Origin: Calvatia gigantea
Taxonomy: Eukaryota; Basidiomycota; Agaricomycetes; Agaricales; Lycoperdaceae
DNA length: 64,000 nt
Direction of reading: 5' to 3'
NCBI GenBank assembly: GCA_025093985.1
Contig: JACAAK010000004.1
Coordinates: 3,100,001 to 3,164,000 of the forward strand
The translations under genes and the position numbers were made by a program. The notes under the pieces were generated by a model that saw only the letters and a list, made by a program, of their open reading frames with translations, was not told the DNA's origin and ran no database searches. Shown in pieces: positions 1 through 12,108 of this stretch; the stretch's first letter is position 1; the number at the start of each line of letters is the position of its first letter.

Positions 1-3000
1 GGCGGCTTATCCACGTCTTCGCTGTCCGGGTATACGCTGCATTCTTTATCGTCAAACCGGACCACATCTCCAAGGAGAGCGCCAAGTTTAGATAATCCTG
101 TCAAGTCGACTGGCTCAAGGAAGTGTATTTCCCCAAAGCCAATTCGACCAACGACCAGTCCCTCGAAGGATGAGAGCTCATCGTAGCTCGCCTTCTTAAG
201 AGTAGCGAGGGGAGGTCGGATGTAATAATCTCCTTCTTGTAGGGTTGTGTCGGTGGTACCTTCGGTAGCCGACGCTTGCGAAGGCTCAGCGGCATTTGCG
301 GTGAATCGGTTGAGACTTCGAGTTTGGTTTTTAGAAGCGGGAACTGGCGATTCCAGTTGAGCTGTGGTTGGAGAATGTACAGCATCTTTTTCCCGTGCTG
401 CTACACTGAGGGCGGGACTAAACGTGATCTTGCTGCCGCGTGTCGGGTTTGGGCTTCCACTTTTCACGAAGAGCTCCGAAGGTTCAATTTTTTTGTCCAG
501 AATAACCTTTTTGACACTCTGTCGAGATCCACTGCCCAAGGCAGGACTGGAGCTACGAGCCAAAATACCATCGGATCCTATGGAACCATTCAAAGACAGG
601 GCGTTGGGTTTCCCAGACGTGAAGCTTAAACTGTTGGCTGGGACAAGACCGTTCACCAAGCCAGCTGTCGAGGACCCGAAGCCTCGAAGTTTCGAGCTTG
701 CGGGCGTATAGCCCATTTGACGAGGTAGAGGAGAGCGGGTGGGAACATCGACAAAGAATCCTTGTTTTTTCTTTTGCTGAGATTGGTCAAGATCAAAGCT
801 ACGAGGACCGGGAGGGAGCATCGAGAAAATAGTGTCAATAGGTTCTGCGATCGAGGCGGTAAGGGACGGCTGGACGGTGGTGGATGTACCCAGGGCGTTC
901 GTTGAAGCCCCCATATTGGATCCGAAGAGTCCTCCAGTCTGACCAGAAGTAGAGACTCCTAATGGAGGAGCTGCAGGGCCTTTGCCCGAACAAACTTGAT
1001 TGCTGCGTGTTACCAAAGAGGCCGGTTTGTGGTTGCGCGGTGGCGGTGGTTGTACCCGGAAATAAAGATGATGGTGTGCCTGCGGGTTTGGGCCCGAACA
1101 AATTCCCGAATGTACTGGTCTGTGGAGGTTGTTGTGCGCTAGACGGCTGTTGCTGTTGCTGCTGCTGCTGCTGGGCGCCGGTGTTCCCAAATATGCCACC
1201 TGTACTTCCGAATATGCCGGTTCCACCAAGTATTCGGTTGTGTGCCCCCAAAGACTGGAAAAGTATTAGAGACGGTCACGGTTAAAGTTGTCTTCACTCA
1301 CGCGACGTTGCGGGCTGAGAGGGGTTCTGTTGGGGCTGCTGGTTGGCAGCTGTGCTTCCAAAAAGTCCAGTGCCACCGGTACTCCCAAAGATCGAGGGTT
1401 GCATGGGCCGGTTGCTGCTGCGCTTGTTGATTGGGTTGATTTTGGCTACCGAAGATACCAAAACCAGTGTTTGCGGTCGTTGGCTGGGTTGCTGTTGTAG
1501 TCCCAAAAAGTGGTTTGCTTTGGGTATTGGCACTTCCTGTGATCAAGTAAGGAAATGAAAAAGACACCTCTTGTATGACCCACCAAATGCCCCTAGCGGG
1601 TTCTGAGTGTTAGACTGGGTACTACTGAATATACTACCCTGTTGTTGAGGTTGGGCAGCTTGTCCGAAAGCGTTCGTGGTACCAAAAGCACTGGTACTCG
1701 GCTCTGCAATGAATCAGTTGGCTAATCGCAACTATAATGTAGGTGGAGGATACGTACGGTTTCCAAATGTACCAGTAGTACCGAAGGCAGGTTTACCTGC
1801 CGTGCTGCCAAAAGGCGAACTGCCAAAGATACCCCCAGTTTGCTGCTGTTGCTGTGGTGGGTTTTGTTGACCAAAAGTACCAAAGGCGGTTGTCTGTTGT
1901 TGGGGCTGCTGTTGTGGTTGTTGCTGACCAAAAGCCGTACCGCCAAAAATTCCAGTGGCGGGTTGTGTGGCATTTGCAGGTTGTGTGGTACTTGGTTGGT
2001 TGGTCTGTCCGAATGCCCCAAAACCTCCTCCAGTATTCGTCTGTCCACCACCAAAGATAGAGTTCTGTGTGGGTTGGTTGGTTTGCGAACCAAAGATACC
2101 TGTACCTGTGGTGGGTTGGGTGCTGCCGAAGGTAGATCCTGTCCCAAATGCGCTGGTTGACGCAGTCTTGCGATTTTGGGCATAGTCTTGTAGCCGCAAT
2201 TCCTAAGAGGTCGCGTGTGAGTCATATTAGAGACTGATGATTTGAGGTATTGCGTTACTCACCTCGAGGGAAAAATTGCGATACACCGGGGTACATGTTA
2301 TTGCTTGGTATTGCAGTAGAGCATTTGTACTTGGATCCTTCTCACTGAAGGGTGCATAAGGTGAGCCCCCGGTACCAGTGTTGACCGTCGGTGCTGCTGA
2401 GGATGGCATGAGTTAGTGTGATAGATATGATAAGCCAGCTGATGCAATGGACTTGCCGGTTGTAGAGCCGAACACCGAAGTCGCAGGTTTACCTGCTCCA
2501 AAGGCACTTGTACCCCCAAACGCTGGGCTAGCGGTCGAAGTAGATGGCTGACCGAACATGCTAGTGCCCGTATTTGTTGTTGTCTGACCAAAAGTAGTGG
2601 GGGTGTTGCCGAACGCGCTCGTACCGCCCGAAAACGCGCCAAAACCTGTGGTTTGCTTGGGTTGACCAAATGTACTTGATGTGCTAGGGTTGGTAAACGC
2701 GCCTTGCATATCCAGTTAAAACGAGAACCGCGAAAAGAGTGAAAACACGTACCGAAACCTCCTGATTGTCCTGACGCAGCGGGGGCTTGTAGATTGCCAA
2801 ACATCGGGTTCACCTGAGGCTGCTGTGGCTGTTGCTGACCAAATGCTGTGGAGCCAAAACCTATTAATTGGTTATAAGGCAGCTGTTTGACGCACAAGGA
2901 GAGCGGGCTTACCGCTTGTGCCCGTGTTTGTTCCAAAGGCGCTTGGTTGCCCAAAAGCGCTCGGCTGTTGTTGTTGTTGCTGCTGCTGCGGCTGTTGCTG

Positions 3001-3041
3001 CGGCTGATTCTGGTTCTGATTTCCCCAAGTTGATCCCAAAC
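1..3041 (-). CDS. NUP98: NUP98/NUP145N-type FG nucleoporin, C-terminus cut by window edge
   Basis: Nuclear-pore FG nucleoporin. In family members the GLFG repeats form the permeability barrier and the C-terminal domain self-cleaves. Seen: many FG/GLFG repeats and Q-rich linkers from about 3030 to 880; a conserved linker ending EELRLQDYAQNRK across the junction at 2263/2202; and at 240-1 the start of the autoproteolytic (peptidase S59) domain with GDYYIRPPL and GRIGFGEIHFLEPVDLTGL. The cleavage site lies beyond base 1. Exons (minus): 3041-2913, 2860-2753, 2702-2457, 2396-2263, 2202-1758, 1703-1584, 1536-1302, 1254-1. The 2456-2397 intron has a GC donor. Four single-base insertions break the frame, near 3032, 1406, 1228 and 982; without the first, the start reads MFGSTWGNQ, as expected for the family. 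Its start faces the RPA135 start about 200 bp away. Family assignment is firm; the frame breaks are probably sequence errors. Confidence 0.9.
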
Positions 3042-3241
3042 ATTTTGGAAAAAAAATCAGAAATTGGACGTCAGCAAATGTAGAGAATGGGCAATGAGCA
3101 GCTCTGTCGACTCAGATTTACTACGTCTCTCCAGACGGGCAATGATAGATTCTCACAGTCACGAGATATGTGATGGCCACGTGCTGCTTTTTTGAAGATC
3201 AAGTGGACGGGAAGGCAGAGGATCGTATCGTTTTTGCTGCA
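3042..3241. promoter_or_regulatory. Divergent intergenic region NUP98 / RPA135
   Basis: About 200 bp separates the two start codons, so both genes probably share a bidirectional promoter. I see no TATA box. An in-frame upstream ATG for RPA135 at 3173 would shorten the spacer to about 130 bp. Confidence 0.5.
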
Positions 3242-6200
3242 ATGCCTGATGGCACCGAGCGCACCAGGAGAAAACCAACGTTCAACACCCTAGAGCGTGA
3301 AAATGCATTTAGGAATCCGCCAAAAGATGGCTCAACATATTCCATTCTTAACGACTTTGTGGTACCTCATATCGAGTCCTTTAATGCATTGTTCGACGAC
3401 TCGGGTCTACCGTTGGGAGATGGAGACGGACGGGGATTGATATCCTCCGCAATTAAAGACATAGGAGAGCGCGTCGTGTTTGATGGAAATGGCCATGGCT
3501 CAGATCTTCGTGGAAACCGCATACGGAGTGCGTCCCTTTGCACAAAGTTTATAGGGCCTGTCCTAACTCATATGTCTTTCTTCATCTTTTCAGTATGGAT
3601 CGAGCAAGCTACTATCGGCAAACCACAGGTGCCAGATAAAGCGCAGGCGACAGAACGAAGAGTCTTTCCCTCAGAGGTTGGTCTCTGGGTGCATATGGCC
3701 TGAGTGTCCAGGGTGATTTACGATAAATAACAGGCTCGCGAACGTTTGACATCATATCGAGGCCGTATGACTTTAAAAGTTTGCTGGACGGATCCTCATG
3801 GTCAAACAAATGAGATAGTGAGAGATTGTGGCCTCCTACCCATCATGGTCCGCGTGCGTCACGAAACTTAGGCCCTAGCTGCTGTTCCAAGCTGATCACA
3901 AAATCCAGTCCGTTAGATGCAACCTCAAAGGACTCTCGTCAGCGGCTCTCGTCTCAAGGCACGAAGAGCCCGAAGAGTTTGGTGGCTATTTTATCATTAA
4001 TGGCAACGAACGTCTTATCCGATACCTCATCCTTCCACGAAGAAATCATGTAATTTCCCTTCTCCGGCCGTCCTTTGCCAACCGAGGGCCATCGTATACT
4101 CAATACGCCGTCCAAATACGTTGCGTCCGTCCTGATCAGACAAGCGTTACCAACACACTCCATTATCTTTCGAATGGAAGCGCAATGCTACGATTCAGCT
4201 GGCGAAAGCAAGAATATGTTATACCGATCATGCTTATCCTCAAAGCTTTGGTTGGTGCATCAGACAAAGAGATTTTCGAAGGTGTCATGATGCAAGATTA
4301 TGACAACACCTTTTTAACTGATCGAGTCGAGTTACTGCTTCGAAGCTTCAAGGTCTTCACGTTCAAAACCGGCGAGCAATGTTTGGATTACCTTGGCGAC
4401 AAATTTAGAGTCGTCCTTAATCTCCCAGAAGATTGGACGAATATGGCAGTTGGAGCCTGGCTCATCCAGAAAGTGGTCCTGGTTCATTTGGAGTCCGCCC
4501 GAGATAAATTCCGATTGCTTCTGTGAGTAGTCAACTTTGCAACAAATAAAATCTAATATCCACACCTCGTAGGTTCATGCTTCGTAAACTGTATGCATTG
4601 GTGTCAGGCTCTTGTTGCCCAGACAATCCCGATTCTCCCCAACATCAAGAAGTTTTACTGCCTGGTACACTGTACGGCATGATCATTAAGGAGCGCATGG
4701 AGGAGATTTTGAATAATATTCGCAACACAGCAGTTCTCGATGTCCGGAACGGTGCCACCGTTGATTTCAACGATAGTATGTCTACTCTCTCGACACACGC
4801 CCTTTGACTCACATGACTCGAGAAGAGCGGTATTTCGCCAAAGTCGCATCCAGGGTCAATTTCGACATTGGGGCAAGACTCGCCAATTTCTTGGCCACAG
4901 GAAATTTGGTTTCACCAACCGGTCTTGATTTGCAGCAAGCTTCTGGGTTCACAATCGTGGCAGAGAAACTCAACTGGCAACGATATATCAGTCATTTCAG
5001 ATGCATCCACCGCGGCGCGTTCTTCGCAGAGCTGAAGACAACCACGGTTCGTAAACTGCTGCCCGAAGCTTGGGGTGCGTCACTTGTTAGCTATGTCTGA
5101 ACCATACTGAAGCGAGTTCTAGGTTTCCTCTGTCCCGTCCACACTCCCGATGGTTCGCCTTGCGGTCTCTTGAATCACCTATCCAGAACCTGCAGAATCG
5201 TCACAGCTCCCCTCGTTGTTGCACATATACCGGCTCTTCTGGTCGCTCACGGAATGTCGCAGGTCTTCACCCCCTCGATCGACGGCCGAAGAAATATCAG
5301 CGTGCAACTTGATGGCCGCATAATTGGCTGGGCCCAACCCTCCGTCGCAATGCAACTCGCGAAAAACTTGCGAATATGGAAGACAGAAGGGAGGAACAAT
5401 GTTCCTCACGATCTCGAAATTGGTTCGGTGCCACCATCAGAAGGTGGACAGTACCCTGGGCTCTTTATTTTTTCCAACCGCTCACGCATGATGAGGCCCG
5501 TTAAATATTTGGAAAACGGACGAGATGACCAGGCTGGATCATTTGAGCAAGTGTATATGAACATTGCATGTGTGCCCGAGGAGATTGATGCAAGTTCGAC
5601 CCATGTCGAACATGACCCCACAAACTTCCTGTCTATTCTCGCCAACCTTACTCCATTCTCTGACTTCAACCAGGTATATTTCCATTGCTTCTCCATGGGT
5701 CAGACCGGGGTTGACATCATCTTTTAGAGTCCCCGTAATATTTATCAGTGTCAGGTAAATACCCTCCTTCCTTTGCGTTGTGGACCAATCTCAATGCCCT
5801 AGATGGGGAAACAAAGCATGGGCACACCGTCAACTGCACTGAAACATCGGACGGATAACAAGTTGTACCGGCTACAAACTGGCCAGAGTCCAGTTGTGCG
5901 GCCCGCGCTGCATAACACTTATGCCATGGATTCCTACCCGAATGGGACAAATGCCATCGTCGCCGTCATTTCATACACCGGTTATGATATGGAAGATGCC
6001 ATGATCCTTAACAAGTCCGCACATGAACGAGGATTCGCATACGGGACTGTGTACAAGTCACAGATTGTTGATCTCAAGGACATGCGTGGTGCAAATAAAT
6101 CGATCACTTCGCCGTCGCTGCATTTTGGTCTCGGTCGTGATATCCGTCTAGACGGTGACCGAGCACATCCGTGTGTAGAATTTCTTGACCTTGATGGCCT

Positions 6201-7548
6201 TCCTTTCATTGGCACTCGGCTCAAGCCAGGGGATCCTATTGCTGCTTATATCGATGATACTGCTGGGCGAACCAAGCTCGTCAAGTATAAGGGAGACGAG
6301 ATCGGGTACATCGACGAAGTTCGACTGTTGGGTGAGCTTTTTGATATACGACGATCCAAATCATTGTTAGACTCCTGACGCCATACCTCAGGTGGTGATT
6401 CCGGGGATACGGAGCTGCAAAAAATCCATGTCACTCTTCGAATCAGCCCGTGCACCAGTCATCGGTGACAAGTTCTCATCACGACATGGACAAAAGGGTG
6501 TGTGCTCGCAGAAATGGCCCGCTATCGACATGCCATTCACGGAAAGCGGCATGCAACCTGATATTATCATCAACCCTCATGCGTTCCCTAGTCGCATGAC
6601 GATTGGTATGTTAGTCGAGAGTATGGCGGGTAAAGCCGGCGCGATGCACGGCCTCGCACAAGATGCCACGCCTTTCAAGTGATGTTGACCTTTCACATGT
6701 CCACCTATCAGATTACTTACCTGTCGGTCATCTGTCCGTTACTATTAACTAGGTTCTCGGAGGAGGATACCGCCATTGACTACTTCGGGGAGCAATTGCT
6801 AGCTGCAGGATACAACTACCACGGAAATGAACCCATGTACTCAGGAATTACAGGGCAAGAATTCGCAGCTGATATTTACATTGGCGTTGTCTACTACCAG
6901 AGGCTAGCGTCACATGGTTCTCGACAAGTTCCAGGTGCGCACAACAGGCCCTGTTGATCCCATCACACGCCAACCTGTCAAGGTGAGAAAAGAACTTCCC
7001 AGCTGTTCGAATTTCCCCCCTGAATCCATCATATGAATATCCCCCAATGACCTTTCTCCTTCGATTTGTAGGGCCGCAAACGAGCCGGTGGCATACGGTT
7101 CGGTGAGATGGAACGCGATGCCCTCATCGCACATGGCACATCCTTCCTCCTTCAAGATAGATTGATGAACTGCTCAGACTACTCTACCGCCTGGGTCTGT
7201 CGTACGTGCGGTAGCCTTATTTCACTCGGCTATGAAGACATCAGTCTTGGCGAAATTTCACTCGGTACTTCTGGATCCATTAAATGCACCGGGCCAAGCG
7301 GAGAATACTGTCGTGTATGTCGCGCAGCTGCGGAAGAAGAGCAATATGAGCGTCAGGCACTCGCCACAGGGCAAAATTCGCAACGACCACAAGCTGATGT
7401 GTGCGTGGGTATTTCATCTCAAAACGTGCTCGGGAGAGCATCAAATAAAGGTGGTGATTTGGATGTAATTGCTGTTCCCTACGTGTTTCGCTATCTTTGT
7501 GCGGAACTTGCGTCAATGGGGATCGCTGTCTCATTGGAAGTACGTTGA
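3242..7548 (+). CDS. RPA135: DNA-directed RNA polymerase I subunit RPA135 (second largest)
   Basis: Second-largest catalytic subunit of RNA polymerase I, which makes the large rRNA precursor in the nucleolus. Pol I rather than Pol II is indicated by [38 protein letters not shown] and a C-terminus ending [20 protein letters not shown]. Also seen: [19 protein letters not shown], the hybrid-binding [12 protein letters not shown], and a C-terminal zinc finger (CRTC ... CRVC). Exons: 3242-3527, 3594-3676, 3734-3853, 3909-4522, 4573-4775, 4823-5074, 5123-5673, 5728-5754 (27 nt), 5803-6331, 6392-6678, 6753-6982, 7072-7548. Two single-base insertions (extra C near 6447, extra G near 6906) break the frame in invariant segments. 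Without them the exons sum to 1,219 codons, close to the yeast protein. An alternative in-frame ATG lies at 3173. Confidence 0.93.
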
Positions 7549-8519
7549 TCGTGTAGCGCCCTACGCGGCGGTGCCATAGATTATCTGTGCTATATATGCG
7601 ATTGATTGACCTCAATAATCATTACCATGTCCTCGTGTTAATGATCCCAGCAGAGCCCAGGAAGATTCGAATTCGCCACTGGTATATTTTCAGTGTCCAT
7701 CAGAGTGACATGCGATTCAGAGCAGTTAGGCTAAATTTGTATTTGCCTTGGTCTCATCCATGGGTCATGAGACTGTTATAAACGCTGGTCCCTTGTCGGC
7801 ATGTTCGAAGGTTCGCTCGCTATGTCGCACTCAATGTAAAATTTTCTGTGCTAAGGCAGGCTAAGGCCAAGCGTTCAGGAAGCGCCCCATTGACCATCGA
7901 ACACAATTTCTTGAAAGGCAATTGAAAGAATTATGGCATGAATGCTTCAATCCAGTCTTCAACGTCATCGGATAAATCTATTCAAACCTCTGACACAAGA
8001 AATCAGGATCAACTCACTTTCTCGTAATTATCTAGCTTGTTAACGAGGAATATCACTTCTTCCCTGATTCAACGCTCAACCCCCGCGAAACCTCGTTGGG
8101 AATTGCCAACGGTTGCGGAGGATGGTAATTATTCGGAACAGAGATCACACAGCTGGAGCAAATTAAACAAGCACCATTCTCACTCACTACAAAGATGCAA
8201 TTCCAAGTTACGACAGACTCATGTTAGGTGATAGAATTTAAATGTGAACCTTTTGCACAATTGAATAGGAATGCCACTCGTGAACGAACTGAAGTGGAAA
8301 CGACTGTCTCGGAGAACGAGACAAACAAAAGAGAGAAAGAGGTTAAACTCCAGTGTACCGAGAGTAATAGATAATAAGTATCAAGCAGTATACCAAATGA
8401 GAGACAAGGGTAGATGAATGTAACGGGCAACATAAGGCAAAGTAAGGGCACAAAAGGGAAGGACGAAAATAGTAACAGCATAAGTAGTAGAGAGGTATGT
8501 ACCATAGTCCCGGCCAAGA
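7549..8519. other. Convergent intergenic region
   Basis: About 970 bp between the stop codons of RPA135 and the next gene, which converge here. It should hold both 3' UTRs. I see no conserved reading frame, tRNA or repeat. Confidence 0.6.
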
Positions 8520-11500
8520 TTACGCTTTCATTTCGCCAACTAGGGTATTGTTATTGAGATCAGGAGATGAAAGGGGAGAAGCCGCTATGGGCGATGGTGA
8601 CTTAATATCAGCGCCACTGGTATTAATCGGTGATGGTGTTGAAGCTCCATTTGAGGTGGCATGCGGGACGCCTTCTAGCCAATCTTCCTCGCCCAAGAAA
8701 AATTCAACCAGCGAATCTTCTAGAGTAGTGTCTCTGGAGGATGTCATCTGTTCTTGATCGACATCAGGAGTGGATGAAGAGGAATCTGCTGTATCCTGGG
8801 GTTCCAAGGTGATCTTGTGTTTCAAGATGAACATGTCCAGGATAAGGCGACACTCATCTGCCGAGGCAGCGCTGGACATCAAGCGATGCAAGTGACCCAC
8901 TTCATCAGGCGACAAACCAACGTCCGGGCCGGACTGAGCAGGGGAAGAGGTCGTGATGGGGTTCGCTTGGTGCTCTGGCCTCTGGGGCGGAGAATGGGGT
9001 GGTACGTTGGCGCCAACAGTAACTTGAGTTGGGGTTACGGTGGCTGCTGACTTAGGGGGGATTGCATCTACTGTACGCTTAGTCTGACTGCCGACATGCC
9101 CGTTAGCGCTGCTTTGTACGCTTCCATTGAGGCTCGTATGTGCACTTCCAGTAGCAGTAGTGTGACGAGACGGCGTTCTATCCCGGCTGTCTTTGCGTGG
9201 TGGTATGAGAGCTGGCGAGGGTGAACGATTAAAACTTCCATTGCTACTTGGTGACGGCGAGTATGGAACCGGTGGCGTTGTCTTCTTAACAGGGGACGGC
9301 GGCGGTGAGATCTCATGATCAGAGGGGGGAGGTGAAGGTGGGCGTGGAGGGCGTGGTGGTATTGGCCTGTTGGCAAGCGAAGACAGGCCCGTCAACGAAT
9401 TCTGCGAAACCAGTTTTGGCGGACGGAGCGGAGTTGGAAGAACAGGGATAGGCGGCTGCCTTGTAACAGGATTGGAAGTCCCATTCTTTGTTTTTTCTCC
9501 GTAGCCGATACTTATTTTGGAAATCATCTTCCGAAGTCGGGCTCCCTTTGGCTTGATATCAAGCGACGCGGAACTTGTTGCATGATGGTGGTTGGGAGTC
9601 CCGTTGTTGAGGAAATTGCTTAGGCTCTCTGCAGGCCTTAGCGGTTCACCCGGGGGTCCTTGAGCGAGGAAATCCATGAGTTCCTTTGTCGCTGCGGACA
9701 CTTTGCCAGGGGTATCTTTTGGCGACCTGACCGAATGTGTGGACGGGGTGGGTGGCTGCGTGTCTTCGTCGTCGGAATATCCCATCACGTCGTCCAAGTC
9801 CATAGATTCGCGGTTGGCCTGTCGGTTGCGAGTGCGAGTAGGGAGGCCAGAAGCTTCATCGGCTTTATTTGGGCGTTTCACAGCGCGGGGAGCTTGGGAA
9901 AAGGCTGAGGGAAGGGGAGGAACTTGTTTATTCCCTAAGGGCAGTTGCGCGAGCACCGAGGCTGGAGGCGGAGATGGAACGAGTGCGGGGATTGAGGGGC
10001 GGCAGTGGGTGGGGAGTTGGGAATCATGGCAGCGCTTCCTTGCCGAGAGCGAGAGGGGTTGTTTACGGGAGGCTGCGGGAATGCGAGTTCTTCTTCGTCC
10101 TCGACGATGGAATCGACGTGGCGAAGAGAAGGACGCTTAGAGTGTATTGAGTCGTTGTCAGACTTGAATGATAACGGGGCCGGGCGTCTGCGAATATCTT
10201 TTTCTTGTTTGTACACCTGTTTGCAAATATGATTTTCCTGCTGACTAAGCAAAAGAGAGGGGCTCACCTCCATTGTCTTAAGGCGGTCGGGAGTCAGTGA
10301 CACTTTCATCGTAGCCGAAGATCGCATTAGGTCGTCGAATTCCTGAAGGGCACCCTCCTATCGAATCCATACCGTTAGTCAATGTTAATTGTCGATAGAC
10401 TTTGCTGCCAACCTCGGTCAATGATCGCTGACCGTCGTCAAGCTTCTCACTGATGAACGACTCAGTCATCCTGTGCCCATTCAGACTTTCGGCCTCCATC
10501 GAGTTTTTGTACATTTTGAGAGACCGCGCTTTCTCGACTGAGGGGCGGGAGGTAGTGGTTGTAAGACCGGGCATGCTGGTAAAGGTGGAGGGGGGAACCT
10601 CGGAAGACAACCGTGAACGCGAGACGGATATAGAGTCTTTCCCTGACAACAAATCTTGATGGGGAGAACCGGTGCGCGAGCTTAAGGTGGTGCTCAGTTC
10701 AGCTTCGTGAGAACGATTTACTTCGGCGTGATTTCATTGGCCCTTTGGATAACAGCTCAATCTGTTCATATACTACAAATCCAGAAGCTGTCAGTGGGAA
10801 GCAGATTCACAAAACACCCGATATGAAATCCTGACCTCGCATGGACCTAAACAGGCCATAGATTGAATCATCCTCACAAAGCGCCGTGAATAAATCATTC
10901 ACCGTGGCGCTCGCCCGGCTACTGTCTCGTGCAGCGACTCGCCCCACATTGGTCAGAATATGCCTAGAAACAGATCTCAGTTTCTGTGCGACACGCGCAC
11001 CAGCGGTCCGAAAAGTTTATCAAATGGTATACGCACTCGCACATGGCCCTGAATAAAATAAAATAAAAACATCACGCAATTCAGTGAGTTATAACGTATT
11101 CATCAAACAAACGAAAAAAAAAAAAAAAACATACTCGAGAATTGCCGTTAGGTATAGAGCGGCGGGAGCCAGAAGAGCAGCGTCTGGGGAAGTAGCGACC
11201 GACTGGGCAAATCGTGCTTGGATGCGGTCCTCAACAGATGGGTCCTCGTCAGATTCATTGAGGGTTGAGTATGCTTCGCATTTCATACGCAAAAGCTAAG
11301 AGAACACTTGTTCAACACCACCAGAGCCGTGACAGACCAGACGAAAATAGTGACCAACACACCTCGAAAGACCATTGGAGGTGAAACGTCTTTGAATCAT
11401 CTTCAAGTCGTGTTACTGGGCCTCCCTCGGTGTTCGTCCTGTCCCAATACGCCCTCAATTCCACCTCTGCTTCCAATAACGCCTCCTTTCCAAGACTCGT

Positions 11501-11768
11501 GGGCAACGAACTCAAAAGACTGGCTCGCAACTTGTCCGTCGCCAGCGACCCAGCAGTGTTCAGTATATTGTAGAGAAATTCGTCGAGAAGGACATTGATT
11601 GCGTGAAGCGCCTCGATCTTGAGTTTAAATGGGCGCACATCCGAGAGGATAACGTCCGCGGACTGAGAGGAGATGTATGAAGGGGCTAGATTGCAAGTTA
11701 TTAGCAAGCGCGAGGATAACACCAAGAACGAGAATACACTGACTACTGCCCTCGACGAGGCCAGGCAT
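8520..11768 (-). CDS. Conserved fungal protein with histone-fold-like segment and long Pro/Ser-rich tail
   Basis: I do not recognise a named family. The N-terminus starts MPGLVEGTPSYISSQSADV and continues as a helical segment (ALHAINVLLDEFLYNIL). About residues 150-210 read like a histone fold: AALYLTAILEAMCEHILTN, then GRVAARDSSRATVNDLFTAL. The rest is basic and Pro/Ser/Thr-rich, with a proline-dense stretch (PPRPPRPPSPPP). Exons (minus): 11768-11747, 11685-11363, 11295-11135, 11048-11037 (12-nt microexon), 10963-10836, 10772-10413, 10357-10268, 10216-8520. Two frame breaks are seen: an extra A in a run at 10717-10719 (T on the plus strand) and a missing C at the C4 run near 9996-9999. With both corrected the exons sum to 931 codons. 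A chromatin or DNA-associated role is inference from the fold only. Confidence 0.72.
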
Positions 11769-12108
11769 TGTACGGACACGACACAGAGAAGTTTACCAGG
11801 CCAAGCGGGACACCGACTTCCGGATGCGGGGATATTTCTCACCACCCACCAAGCGTCTAAACACGCAATTAATACAGCGTGACAAACAACTGCGCCTATT
11901 TCCGTAGATCCTTCTATATGCGTGCGCAGCATATCACTCCGCAAAGCCCGACCTCTATTTCAACAAATAGTTCATTCTACTTAGTAAATAACAATTCCCT
12001 CAGAGATACAGACACCAATCGACGGTTTAACAAATCGGCCAAGATCAAACGCTACAAGGTTCTTTGAAAAGGCTGGGACTCAATGCATGCGAAGTTTCGG
12101 TCGCCACA
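11769..12108. other. Intergenic region
   Basis: About 340 bp between the start of the histone-fold gene and the stop of the C2H2 gene, both on the minus strand. It should hold the promoter of the former and the 3' UTR of the latter. No coding signal seen. Confidence 0.55.
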
